From an uncultured Pseudomonadota bacterium (GTDB lineage Bacteria > Pseudomonadota > Gammaproteobacteria > Steroidobacterales > Steroidobacteraceae): 51,799 nucleotides of DNA. The translations under genes were made by a program, and so were the position numbers. Below, one piece after another: positions 28,674 through 37,565 of this stretch. The notes beneath the pieces are model-generated. The model saw nothing but the letters and a program-made list of their open reading frames with translations, made no database searches and had not been told where the DNA came from. The DNA lies in NCBI GenBank assembly GCA_903908265.1, contig CAIVRI010000085.1, positions 1-51,799 of the forward strand, given 5' to 3'. Numbering within the stretch: position 1 is the first letter of the stretch; the number at the start of each line of letters is the position of its first letter.

Positions 28674-29743
28674 CCGCGCGGACGCGCCAGCAGTGCCAAC
28701 TCTTCGTCAATAGCGTCGCGCAGCGAATCTTCGCTGACGCCGCCACGGAGCGGTCGACCGTTCAGGAATAGCGCGGGTGTTCCTTCGACCCCGAGTCGAT
28801 CGGCGTCGGCTGTGTCACGAGCGATCAGTGCGTCTACACGGCCCGCGTTGAGGCAGGTACTGAACGCTGCGGGCTCCAAACCCACGGCCTCGCCTAAGGT
28901 CGATAGCGTGCTGCCCTCGAGCGTGCCCTTGCCTGCAAAAAACACAAACAGGGCATCGTGCAGCGGCCAAAACCGGTCCTGTTCCGCTGCGCACAGACTC
29001 GCTTGCGCAGCCAATTGGGCGCCGGGATGCAACTGCGGTATGGGCAACTGTCTGTACACGAGCCGCAACTGGGTCGGATAACGGGCCAGTGCGCCTTTGA
29101 GCAAGGTCTCTAGACGATTGCAGTACGGGCACTGAAAATCCGCGAACTCCACCAGCGTCACCGGGGCGTTGGCCGGTCCGCGCGCCGGGCCTTCGGCAGT
29201 CACCTCGACCCGTTCACGCGCCAGCCGCCATTCGACGGTGTGATGGGCCCGCAGGATGCGCGCCAACTCTGCCTCAGCTTTCTGTCGGGACTCTGCCTGG
29301 AGGCGCTCCCGGATGACACTGACCACTTGGTCGTAAGGTGGGGCACTGGCGGTTGCATTAGCTTGGTAGTAAGCCCGCATTTCCTCATCGGTCGGATCGG
29401 CGGCGATATGGGCGGCGAGGATCTGGTCCGGCTGCTGCCCAGTTGCCTGGGCTTCTGCGGCGAGTGTGCGCTCGCGAATGAGGCCTTCTAACCCCGCTTC
29501 ACGCAGCGCCTGCACGGTTGCACGATGGGAGAATTCCGCACGACGTAGCGTTTCTCTGTAGTTGGACTCCTCGTGCGCTAGCTCTGCGGAGACCCGGGTC
29601 TCCACTTCTGCCACCGCGATCGCTTGGCCATCGACAGTGGCCGCGATCGGGTCCAGCGCGGCAACTGGGGTCGGTGCGGCGGTGGCTGATCCAGACAAGA
29701 GGGTCAATGCCGCCACAAGACCTAGGGCAGGGGTGAAACGCAT
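28670..29743 (-). CDS. Periplasmic SurA-like / DsbA-like thioredoxin-fold fusion protein
   Basis: A 357-residue exported protein (signal peptide 1-22, GSATA-APT). Residues about 28-170 form a helical domain resembling the SurA/PpiC N-terminal chaperone domain (ATVDGQAIAVAEVETRVSAE), without a parvulin domain. Residues about 185-350 form a DsbA-like thioredoxin fold: VTLVEFADFQCPYCNRLETL with the CPYC active site at 205-208 and the cis-Pro loop GVEGTPALFLNGRPLRGG. Such proteins introduce or isomerise disulfides. The next gene (GT41) overlaps it by 4 bp. An obvious local client is TpsA, whose cysteines all occur in close pairs (inference). Confidence 0.85.
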   Translation of the reverse strand: MRFTPALGLVAALTLLSGSATAAPTPVAALDPIAATVDGQAIAVAEVETRVSAELAHEESNYRETLRRAEFSHRATVQALREAGLEGLIRERTLAAEAQATGQQPDQILAAHIAADPTDEEMRAYYQANATASAPPYDQVVSVIRERLQAESRQKAEAELARILRAHHTVEWRLARERVEVTAEGPARGPANAPVTLVEFADFQCPYCNRLETLLKGALARYPTQLRLVYRQLPIPQLHPGAQLAAQASLCAAEQDRFWPLHDALFVFFAGKGTLEGSTLSTLGEAVGLEPAAFSTCLNAGRVDALIARDTADADRLGVEGTPALFLNGRPLRGGVSEDSLRDAIDEELALLARPRG

Positions 29744-29760
29744 AAAATAGTCCGGTTTGA

Positions 29761-30411
29761 TCAGTGCGCGTTGGGCTCTGCAGACGCTGCTGAGGGTGCT
29801 TTCAGATCATCGACTTTAGAACGATATTCGTCGGCCAAATTGTGTGCGCGGACCTGTCCAATTTTGAAAAACGGTTCAGTGTGGCCAAAGTGTTTTTCAT
29901 ACCGAGACAAGATGTCGAGAGTCAGGGCGCTGAGTTCCGCGTTGTCCCGAGTACAGGTTGCCTGGGTACGTGTCCCGGCTGCCAGATCGGACTTCAATAT
30001 CGCGCGCTCCGTCTCACTCTCACGCAGTTGCAACGCACTCTCGCGCAACTGGCGGGTCAACTCATTCACGTTGCCACGCACACGCTCTAGATCCGCGCTG
30101 GCCTGCTGCGCTTCGCGTTGCGCGCGCACCAGTTGCTCGGAACTGATCGCCTCGGCCTTGAGTGCGACGTACTCCGCTTTTAATTTCTTCAGTTCATCCT
30201 GTGCCGCCGCAAGATCCAACTTCGCCTTGGAGGCCTCCGCCTGCGCTTGCGTACGCTCCTGCGCGACTTGTTGCATTTGCGCAATGACCTGTTGCGCGGT
30301 GCTACTGCCAGGCGACGAACCGCCAGAACGAGCGGACTGGCCGTAGACAGCGGGCGCCAGCGCCGCGATCAGCAACCCGGTGGCAATGCGAGCGGTGACT
30401 CGGTGTTGCAT
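29761..30411 (-). CDS. Periplasmic coiled-coil protein of unknown function
   Basis: A 216-residue protein with a signal peptide (MQHRVTARIATGLLIAALAPAVYG, cleavage before QSA). A long heptad-rich segment follows (about 45-150: Ala/Gln/Glu/Lys/Leu repeats such as DELKKLKAEYVALKAEA), then a short C-terminal helical region with one Cys. I recognise no family. The start at 30411 is preferred because it gives a proper signal peptide 10 bp after the porin stop; an in-frame ATG at 30435 overlaps the porin gene. Its position between porin and SurA/DsbA genes suggests an envelope scaffold or periplasmic spacer. Confidence 0.7.
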   Translation of the reverse strand: MQHRVTARIATGLLIAALAPAVYGQSARSGGSSPGSSTAQQVIAQMQQVAQERTQAQAEASKAKLDLAAAQDELKKLKAEYVALKAEAISSEQLVRAQREAQQASADLERVRGNVNELTRQLRESALQLRESETERAILKSDLAAGTRTQATCTRDNAELSALTLDILSRYEKHFGHTEPFFKIGQVRAHNLADEYRSKVDDLKAPSAASAEPNAH

Positions 30412-30421
30412 GGCGTTGCTC

Positions 30422-32053
30422 TTAGAACCGAGCATTCAGTTCAAGTTGAACGATGTCGAGTCCATACACGAAGGGGGGTGGCAAATCGATCACATCGCCC
30501 TTCATATAGCGCAACTGGGTCCAGATGTTCTTGGCGATCCCATAGTTGCCGGTCAAGTAATAGCCGCGGGTGTTCGTGCCACCACCATGGAACGAGTCAT
30601 CGGTCCAAGCATCCAGTGCAGCGTCCCCTTGGATGTAGCGATAACCGAAAGCGACCCGCCACGTCCCCGCCGCGCTGGCAGGATCTAGATCGCCATAGGC
30701 CACTTCACCCACGTAGCCGCGACTGCGATCGGGCTGATTGAGGCCTGTCCGAGCGAGAATATCGGCACGGTCATAGCCGATGTTCTTGACGACATCGGCG
30801 GTGACGACCAGCGTCTTTTCACCCATGGGATGCTCGTATGAAGCGGCGACGTTGACCAATCGGAACTTGGCCGCAAGACCAAACAAGTACGACGACTGAT
30901 TCGGATCATTTTGGATGTCGAACATCGTGTTGCCGTAGCGCACGAAGAGTGGAGCGGTGTAATTCAGAACCGACGAGCCTGCCAGATTGCGCACACCGGT
31001 CACGTGTACGAAATCGTAGTACGCCGCCGCCGCCCGAATTTTGTCACCCGAACTCCAGTCAAAACGTGCGCCGAATTGGCCGGCGAGCAACCACTTGTTG
31101 CCAGCATGACTCAGCGGCACTTCCTGCATCGGGAACGCACCGAGCGTTGCGTAGATATTCGAACCATCCTGATCGAATGCCCGCAGGCCATGACGGTAAG
31201 TCGTTGCAACGCCCTCAAAAGTCACGTCGCGTGCGAACACCAACTCGGTTGGCGCGAACCACGGTGAGGGCATCCGGCCGGCGGTTGCGGTAAACGGATG
31301 GATCCCGTTAGTGGCCTTCGGCTCCCAACGCAGGTAGGCCAGGTCGAGACCAACCCCATAGCGGGCGGCGTTCGCGCCGAGCGTCTGGCTCTCGGAGGAG
31401 GGATCCAAAGTCGAACCAGTGGATAGACGAATGCCTGTAGAGAAGTTTGCCGGTAACTGTGCTTCGACGCCCAGTCGCGCGCGTACGCGTACACGACTGC
31501 GGTTCTCGGTCGTATCCAGGAAAGCCGAGAGGCCTGGTTTGGTAATGGAGCCCGCGGCGTTGATCGCTTGGAAGTCCGGAATGGTGTTGGCCTGATTCCC
31601 CGCCGGGAACAGATCTTCCTGGGCGCGGAGCCGTAGGTCGCCCAGAACGCGCACACCAGAGATCCAATCGGGCAAGCCAGCAGGAACCCCCCAACCTTCT
31701 TGCTTGGCCTCGGCGACCACTTCCTTGACGATCTGGGGCCGTACTTCCTCGGCCACTTCCTTGCGGATCTGGTCACGGACGATCTGCGGAACGTAGGGCA
31801 CGCGCACCGCGCCGGCGTCCCGTTTTTCAGACTCTTGGGCCGCTTTCTGCGCCTGGTCTTGGGCCGCCTTGACCAGCCCTTCGGCTTGCTCGCGCGACAT
31901 GACCTTCTGTTCGACCAGCGCCTGCAATAGGTTCACGACGGTGTTACGTAGCTCTTCCAGTGACTGGCGCTCGTTGTCCGTCGCTCTGGCCGGGCCACCG
32001 ACGAGTACTAATGTAGCGGCTACGGCAATCTTCAAAGCCTTGAATCGGCTCAT
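30422..32053 (-). CDS. Putative outer-membrane porin (Porin_5-like)
   Basis: A 543-residue protein: signal peptide (1-24, GGPARA-TDN), an N-terminal coiled-coil (about 28-75, SLEELRNTVVNLLQALVEQK ... AQDQAQKAAQESEK), then a beta-barrel region rich in alternating aromatic strands (GDLRLRAQEDLF, RVRVRARLGVEAQL) ending in the terminal Phe typical of BAM substrates (LELNARF). This resembles the putative porin family with N-terminal helix. It is first in a four-gene minus operon; the RBS AGGGGAAG precedes the ATG. No plug domain is present, so it is not a TonB-dependent receptor. Confidence 0.82.
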   Translation of the reverse strand: MSRFKALKIAVAATLVLVGGPARATDNERQSLEELRNTVVNLLQALVEQKVMSREQAEGLVKAAQDQAQKAAQESEKRDAGAVRVPYVPQIVRDQIRKEVAEEVRPQIVKEVVAEAKQEGWGVPAGLPDWISGVRVLGDLRLRAQEDLFPAGNQANTIPDFQAINAAGSITKPGLSAFLDTTENRSRVRVRARLGVEAQLPANFSTGIRLSTGSTLDPSSESQTLGANAARYGVGLDLAYLRWEPKATNGIHPFTATAGRMPSPWFAPTELVFARDVTFEGVATTYRHGLRAFDQDGSNIYATLGAFPMQEVPLSHAGNKWLLAGQFGARFDWSSGDKIRAAAAYYDFVHVTGVRNLAGSSVLNYTAPLFVRYGNTMFDIQNDPNQSSYLFGLAAKFRLVNVAASYEHPMGEKTLVVTADVVKNIGYDRADILARTGLNQPDRSRGYVGEVAYGDLDPASAAGTWRVAFGYRYIQGDAALDAWTDDSFHGGGTNTRGYYLTGNYGIAKNIWTQLRYMKGDVIDLPPPFVYGLDIVQLELNARF

Positions 32054-32523
32054 CTTTATTCTTCCCCTGACGTTCGGGATCCGCGCGGCCCCGGTGCTCT
32101 TGGTGGACCACGCCTGGCGAGTGGGACGGACCGTGGGCCGGCGCCTGAGTGGTCGCGTACAGCTGACAAGGTTAAGCAGGGAAGGTGATTCTTTTATGAC
32201 ATATCGTCGGCAATTTCAGGCCACCAGGCCTTTGCGGGGGATCATTCCCGTTCTCGTCGCAGCGCCGGCTCGTGCCATGCGCCCGCGCAATCCCGGCCAC
32301 CCCGCCTGTGGCCTCGCGCGTCACGTGTAGGGCTTGCTGCTGGCCGCGGTACTGGACCGATACCGGTGGATGGGGTTTGCGCCGATCTTGGAAGCAGAGT
32401 GCACCCAACGCGTATCCGTATCCGTTTCCGGTCCCTTCGGTCGCTTGGCAACCAGCCCTTCCCCCTTGGGTCGTATCGCGTTAGTGTCGGACGTTCTTCA
32501 GGCTGATGATAAAGGGCGAATTT
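32054..32523. other. Divergent intergenic region between the porin and S9 peptidase genes
   Basis: About 470 bp with no supported gene; the short open frames lack RBS and coding character. It must contain promoters for the porin operon (minus) and the peptidase (plus), but I found no good -35/-10 pair on either strand. The RBS AAAGGG at 32511-32516 belongs to the peptidase. Confidence 0.4.
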
Positions 32524-34557
32524 ATGCGGACCCGACTGCTCACGCTAGTGTTTTTCTTAGGTTGGGCGAGCGTAGCGGCAGCGGCGCCTCAGCCTTTCGC
32601 GCTGTCTGACTACTTGGATCTTGAGGGCGCAAGCGAGGTACGCGTTTCCCCAACCGGCCACGAGGTGGCTTACACGCGCACCGCCGTCAATCGGATGGAC
32701 GACCGCGCGGATAGCGCCATCTGGCTCGTGGATATCGATGGGTCGCACCACCGGTTTCTGGCGAAGGGCGCGGGACCGGTGTGGTCACCGGACGGACGCA
32801 GCCTGGCCTTCATCGCCGAAGGCGAACCGAAGGGACCGCAAATATATGTTTGGCGCGCCGATGTCGCCGGGCCCCCCAGTCCCATTACCCATTTGACCGA
32901 GGCGCCCGCCAACTTGCGCTGGAGCCCAGACGGACGTTCCCTTGGATTCACTGCGTTTGTACCAAACGTAGAAAAGTGGGCGGTCGACTTGCCCGCAGCG
33001 CCCGAGGGCGCGAAGTGGATGAAGCCCCCCCGTTACACCGAGCAACTGCACTACCGGCGTGACCGCACCGGCTTTGTTGAGCGTGGCAACCGCTCTTTGT
33101 TCATGGTGTCTGCAACCGGCGGTGCGGTTCGCCAGGTGACGACCGGGGACTGGAGCGTCGGATCCGCTGGATTTGAGGTTGCCGATACGGTGATTTGGGA
33201 CTTTACCCCAGACGGGCATGGCGCGGTGGTGGAGGGCTATCGCGAGGGTGATCGTGACCGGGATGATCGCGACAGCTACCTCTACGCTGTGGATCTTGTC
33301 GATGGCGCGACCCATCGATTGACGATGACCCAAGGAACCTGGCAGCGCCCGGCCATCTCACCGGACGGCAAAACGATTGCCTATGTCGGCGTTACCCACA
33401 ACGACGACTCTTCGCGCGTTGCGGATCTGTGGACCATGTCGAATGATGGCTCAGGAGCGGTGCTGCGATCTGCTGGCTTTGATCGTGAGCCCCAGAATCT
33501 CGCGTGGGCTACAGATGGCAGCGCGCTGTATTTCATTGCCGAGGATCGCGGCAGCGTCCACCTCTACGCGTGGACACCGAAGTCTGGCATTCGTGCGCTC
33601 GGCGATGGGCCTGAAGTGATTCGAGATTACTCCGTCGCGTCCGGTCGGATCGTGGCGATTCGTTCCACCTTCTCCGAACCATCCGACGTCGTGCTCTTGA
33701 GCACTCGCGAGCATGTAGTCCCGACCTCGCTCACTCACCTCAACGAAATGCTGCTTTCTAGGCTCACCCTCGCCTCTAGCGAAGAAATACCAGTGTCCTC
33801 AGGGGGAGGCAAAGTGCAAGCTTGGCTCGTTAAGCCACCAGGCTTCGACCCTAAGCGCCATTATCCTTTGCTGCTTGAGATTCACGGCGGTCCGCACGCG
33901 ATGTTTAACGTCGCGTTCAATGCCTCTTTCCAGAATTTCGCTGCGAACGACTTCCTCGTCTTGTACGTCAATCCCAGAGGCTCGACCGGCTACGGGTCTG
34001 CTTTTGCCAATTCGATCATGAAGCACTACCCCGGAGTTGACTACGACGACCTCATGGCGAGCGTGGATGCTGTGATCGCCCGAGGCTCCGTCGACACCAA
34101 GCGCTTGTACGTCGCAGGGTGCAGTGGTGGTGGCGTGCTGTCGAGTTGGGTCATCAGTCATACCGACCGCTTCGCCGCTGCCGCTGTGCGCTGCCCGGTC
34201 ACCGACTGGATCAGTATGGCCGGCGAGACGGATATCCCCTACTTTACCCATCGCTGGTTCCAGAAGCCGTTCTGGGAAGACCCGACGGATTGGTTGGCGC
34301 TCTCGCCGGTGATGCAAGTGGGTCACGTCAACACGCCGACGCTCCTCATGACCGGTGAACTCGATATGCGCACGCCGATGCCGCAGACCGAAGAATTCTA
34401 TACGGCGCTAAAGATGCGTGGCATCCCAAGCGCGCTTTTGCGCTTTGATGGTGAATTTCACGGCACTGCGTCTAAGCCATCCAATTGGATGCGCACGCAG
34501 GCGTACATGATGAGTTGGTTCAACCGGTATGGCGGGCATGCCGCCGCAACAAAATAG
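32524..34557 (+). CDS. Exported S9 family serine peptidase (prolyl oligopeptidase/acylaminoacyl-peptidase type)
   Basis: A 677-residue protein with a signal peptide (1-21, ASVAAA-APQ). An N-terminal PD40/WD40-like propeller (about 35-400, repeated WSPDGRSLAF and SPDGKTIAYVG) gates a C-terminal alpha/beta-hydrolase. The triad is visible: Ser534 in GCSGGG, Asp614 in GELDMRTP and His646 in DGEFHGT. It probably degrades peptides in the periplasm. The ATG at 32524 is chosen for AAAGGG seven bases upstream; an ATG at 32506 would lengthen the signal peptide by six residues. It is monocistronic. Confidence 0.93.
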   Translation: MRTRLLTLVFFLGWASVAAAAPQPFALSDYLDLEGASEVRVSPTGHEVAYTRTAVNRMDDRADSAIWLVDIDGSHHRFLAKGAGPVWSPDGRSLAFIAEGEPKGPQIYVWRADVAGPPSPITHLTEAPANLRWSPDGRSLGFTAFVPNVEKWAVDLPAAPEGAKWMKPPRYTEQLHYRRDRTGFVERGNRSLFMVSATGGAVRQVTTGDWSVGSAGFEVADTVIWDFTPDGHGAVVEGYREGDRDRDDRDSYLYAVDLVDGATHRLTMTQGTWQRPAISPDGKTIAYVGVTHNDDSSRVADLWTMSNDGSGAVLRSAGFDREPQNLAWATDGSALYFIAEDRGSVHLYAWTPKSGIRALGDGPEVIRDYSVASGRIVAIRSTFSEPSDVVLLSTREHVVPTSLTHLNEMLLSRLTLASSEEIPVSSGGGKVQAWLVKPPGFDPKRHYPLLLEIHGGPHAMFNVAFNASFQNFAANDFLVLYVNPRGSTGYGSAFANSIMKHYPGVDYDDLMASVDAVIARGSVDTKRLYVAGCSGGGVLSSWVISHTDRFAAAAVRCPVTDWISMAGETDIPYFTHRWFQKPFWEDPTDWLALSPVMQVGHVNTPTLLMTGELDMRTPMPQTEEFYTALKMRGIPSALLRFDGEFHGTASKPSNWMRTQAYMMSWFNRYGGHAAATK

Positions 34558-34903
34558 ACCCAGTGCAATCGGCGCCAACGCAATCTGATCCTGCAAGTCC
34601 CTCTTCTGCAGGATCACCTCGTTGTCGTCGACGCCTCGCCGCGCGACTGCACCCTAGCGTCGACCACCCGCAGTGCGTGCGGCTCGAGCGTAACGCCGCC
34701 TCTGTTGCACGCAGTGGGCTGCACTCGTAGAAGTGATAAAAGCCGCGGCGCGCGCACAAGCGTCAGGATCTGAGCCGCACCAAATTCCATCACGCGCCGA
34801 GATTGCCAAATCGTCTCCGGGGAATTCTTTACTCTAGGAATAGTCTCAACACGAGATCGCATTGCCGCCCTCATTGCCGACTGCCGCTAATACTGAAAGC
34901 CTT
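34558..34903. other. Intergenic region between S9 peptidase and the broken permease
   Basis: No gene supported. Its one clear element is the inverted repeat annotated at 34587-34615. The region upstream of 34904 has an AT-rich patch (34803-34850) that could hold a promoter, without a convincing hexamer pair. Confidence 0.4.
34587..34615. terminator. Perfect inverted repeat after the S9 peptidase gene
   Basis: Nine-base-pair stem GATCCTGCA / TGCAGGATC with an 11-nt loop, 29 bp after the peptidase stop. There is no T-run on either strand, so it may be a Rho-dependent end, an mRNA-stabilising hairpin or a protein site. Confidence 0.45.
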
Positions 34904-36287
34904 ATGCAAACAAAAAAGCACGGTCTCCGTAGAGAGTTAAAACTGCGCGACCTTGTGATGATTCAGGTCATCCTGATCGTCTCGTTGACGTGGCCTGCCT
35001 ACGCCGCAGAGCAGGGCGCGAATCAGCTGCTGCTCTGGCTGTTGGCCATTGTTCTGTGCTATGTCCCGCTCGCCGCCGTAGTGATGAAATTAAGTCGTGA
35101 AATTCCTCTCGAGGGTGGTGCTTATCAATGGGTGAAAGCAGGCATCACGCCATTCGCCGGCTTCATGGCGGGGTGGAGCGTTACCATTGCCGTCGTTGCT
35201 CTGTACGCTGCGCTTGGGTCAACCATGGCGAACTCAGCGGCTTATGTGGCTGGACCCCATGGGGCGTGGATGGCCGCTAGTAATCCGCTCGCGCTGGGAT
35301 TAACAGCCGTGGTCTGCCTGCTGGATCAATGTCCGCGGCCTACATTTGGCGAAATGGTTCAGTGGCGGAGGATCGATACTACTGCTGGCCACTTTCGCGG
35401 CGATGTTTTATTTGCTCGTACGTGCCCTGCTGGCAGGAAAAGCGGAGGCTTGGCAAGCCTTCTCTTTCGCATTGCCGGCCGCCTCGATTGTGACTCTAAA
35501 CGTTTTTACAAAAATGACGTTGGGGGCGCTGAGTGCATTTGACCAGTGCTCCATTTTTTCCGAGGAGTGTCAAAAACCGGAGAACGATGTCGCCAAGTCG
35601 GTTGCGATCGCGGGGCCCCTGATTGCGTTCCTTTATGTTTCTGGCACCGCCGCACTGTTGGCGTATATCGCGCCGGGAAAAATCGACATGGCGGCGGCCA
35701 TTCCCCAACTGCTCCACGCGGGCTTCGGTTCGGAAGGCTTAGGCGGCGTAATCACCGCGGTGTCGGTTGCAATCTCCATTCTCGCGCTACTGGCTGCCGT
35801 CGTCATCAGCGTGGGCATGTTGGCGCGGTTGCCAATGGTGGCCGGCTGGGATGGCCTGCTGCCGAGTTGGTGGAGTGAATTGCATCCTCGGTTTAAGACG
35901 CCGTCTAAGGCGATTGCCGCAGTCGCTTTTGCGTTGTTTCTGCTCGGCTTTGTGAGCTTGTGGGGCGCAGGGAATGATGAGGCGGCGCAGGTAGCCGCTG
36001 CGGTGTCCGTGGGCGGGTTCAGCATGGTGTATCTGCTGTTGTTTGGCTCTGTCCTGTTTGGCTTTCGTCGCCAGCAAGTCCGTTGGGGCAAGGGGCTGAA
36101 GCTGGGCGCTTTGGGGGGGTTTCGTGTGTCGTTTTGCGCCTTGGTGTTCACCCTCGTGCCGCTGGGTGCGGTGTCGAGCCGATTCGGGTTTGGCTTGAAG
36201 GTGGCGGCCGTGTTGGGCAGTATCTATGCGGTGGGTGCTGTGCTGTGGTGGTCTGCTGGTAAGCGTTCGCACACGCGAGCGCAATAA
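34904..36287 (+). pseudogene. APC-family amino acid permease, broken by a single-base frameshift
   Basis: Two overlapping frames together make one permease of about 460 residues. The first frame starts MQTKKHGLRRELKLRDLVMI (34904) and runs through TM1-TM4 to TAVVCLL. The homologous sequence then continues in another frame as INVRGLHLAKWFSGGGSILL, matching the conserved APC NVRG segment, and runs to 36287. The switch is at GG in CTGGATCAATG (35323-35324): removing one G restores the frame. Conserved parts include LEGGAYQWVKAGI and the FDQCSIFSEECQKPENDVAKS region. Beyond the frameshift the first frame encodes only nonsense up to a stop at 35542. A recent mutation or a sequencing error are equally possible. 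Confidence 0.8.
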
Positions 36288-36293
36288 GCCTGG

Positions 36294-36335
36294 TTGCCGA
36301 TCGCTCACGGCGCTACGGTGACTGTTCCTCGGCAA
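36294..36335. repeat. Inverted repeat downstream of the permease
   Basis: TTGCCGA (36294-36300) pairs with TCGGCAA (36329-36335), and TCAC / GTGA pairs within the loop. There is no T-run. It is a possible transcript end between the permease and arsC. Confidence 0.35.
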
Positions 36336-36399
36336 TCGCAGGCCACGACCGTTCTGCGGCGTATCATGGTCGAGTCTCCTCGAATCCTTGGTGGATGCC

Positions 36400-36783
36400 A
36401 TGCACTCCTTCCATCCCGTCACCGTCTATCACAACCCTGCCTGCGGCACCTCTCGTAACGTCTTGTGTTTGCTGCGGGCCGCGGGCATCGAACCGACCGT
36501 GATCGAATATCTGCAGACACCGCCCGATCGGGCGACGCTGGTGGAGCTGATTGGGCGGATGGGCGTGCCGGTGCGGGCCTTGCTGCGCGACAAGGGCACG
36601 CCCTACGCCGAACTCTGTCTACAGGATCCGTCGATTCCCGACGAGGTCCTCATGGATCGGATGCTGGAGCACCCGCTACTCATCAATCGCCCGATTGTGG
36701 TCACGCCCGCTGCCGTTCGGCTGTGTCGCCCCTCCGAGTCGGTGCTGGAACTCCTTGCTATGCTACAACGGAGCGTTGGTTGA
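36400..36783 (+). CDS. arsC: Glutaredoxin-dependent arsenate reductase (ArsC)
   Basis: A 127-residue cytoplasmic protein of the ArsC/Spx thioredoxin-like family. The catalytic Cys15 is in YHNPACGTSRN, followed by VIEYLQTPP and the oxyanion-binding arginines in NRPIVVTPAAVRLCRPSE, including the Arg of RPIVVT. It reduces arsenate to arsenite using glutaredoxin. It is slightly shorter than the E. coli enzyme (141 aa) at the C-terminus. No arsB/acr3 pump or arsR lies nearby, so it is not in a classical ars operon. A TTG at 36388 could extend it by four residues, but the ATG at 36400 gives the usual N-terminus. Confidence 0.92.
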   Translation: MHSFHPVTVYHNPACGTSRNVLCLLRAAGIEPTVIEYLQTPPDRATLVELIGRMGVPVRALLRDKGTPYAELCLQDPSIPDEVLMDRMLEHPLLINRPIVVTPAAVRLCRPSESVLELLAMLQRSVG

Positions 36784-36785
36784 TA

Positions 36786-37529
36786 GTGCGCGCACGTCTC
36801 TACTCTTGGCTTGCCGCCCTGCCCCCGGCCCCGTTGCCGGGCACTACCACGCGCGGCTGGTTTATAACGGCATTCGGGGTGTTCCTCGGCATCGCGTTGA
36901 CCGGGCTGATCACGACGGCCGCCTTCGGCGCGGATTGGCGGCTACCGATACTGATGGTGCCGCTAGCCGCTACCTCCGTCATTCTCTATACCCTGCCCGC
37001 AAGCCCCCTGGCCCGCCCTTGGGCCATTGTGGTGGGTAACGTGGTGTCGGCCGTCGTCGGCGTCGTGGTGGCCCATTGGGTGCCTAACCTATTGCTCGCC
37101 TCCGGTCTGGCGGTCGGTCTGGCCATCTTGGCCATGGGTGCAACCCGTAGTTTGCATCCGCCCGGTGGCTCGACGGCCTTGCTAGCGGTCTTGGGCGGTC
37201 CTACGGTGGCATCGGCGGGATACAGTTACGCATTGCTGCCGGTGGGCGTCAATTCGGTGTTGTTGGTCGTGTTTGGGGTGCTGTTTCATCGTTATATATC
37301 GGGCCACCCGTACCCGCATGTCGCCGGCACTCCCGCCCCCGTCCCCGTCCCCGTCCCCGCTCCAGAACCCGGGAACATGAGTTACGCGATCCATCCGGCA
37401 GACATTGACGCCGCCGTCGCTCGATACGGAGAAGTCCTAGACCTCGATCGCGAAGATATCGAAGTGCTCGTGCACGAAATGGAGCGCGCCGCCCGCTTTC
37501 GCCAGCAAGGTGCAACCGACGCGGCGTGA
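36786..37529 (+). CDS. HPP family integral membrane protein
   Basis: About 247 residues from a GTG at 36786, two bases after the arsC stop (TTG at 36780 is the alternative). Four predicted membrane segments surround the family signature ATRSLHPPGGSTALLAV. HPP proteins have been linked to nitrite transport in chloroplasts and cyanobacteria; in proteobacteria their substrate is mostly unknown. After the membrane part comes a Pro-Val spacer (PVPVPVPAP) and a soluble C-terminal tail of about 50 residues (PADIDAAVARYGEVLDLDRE). Longer upstream extensions of this frame run through arsC and are rejected. Confidence 0.85.
   Translation: MRARLYSWLAALPPAPLPGTTTRGWFITAFGVFLGIALTGLITTAAFGADWRLPILMVPLAATSVILYTLPASPLARPWAIVVGNVVSAVVGVVVAHWVPNLLLASGLAVGLAILAMGATRSLHPPGGSTALLAVLGGPTVASAGYSYALLPVGVNSVLLVVFGVLFHRYISGHPYPHVAGTPAPVPVPVPAPEPGNMSYAIHPADIDAAVARYGEVLDLDREDIEVLVHEMERAARFRQQGATDAA
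37335..37364 (+). repeat. Short CCCCGT tandem repeat in the HPP gene
   Basis: About three and a half copies of a 6-bp unit encode the APVPVPVPAP linker between the membrane domain and the tail. Such a repeat could vary in length in-frame by slippage, changing only the linker. Confidence 0.6.
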
Positions 37530-37565
37530 TGCGTTAATCTTGCGGCCCCCCACAGGACATGAGCC

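Noticed and set aside
36465-36785. Upstream extension of the HPP protein frame through arsC
   Set aside because: ArsC is strongly supported in the other frame, and the extension has no family similarity; GTG 36786 right after the arsC stop is the sensible start.
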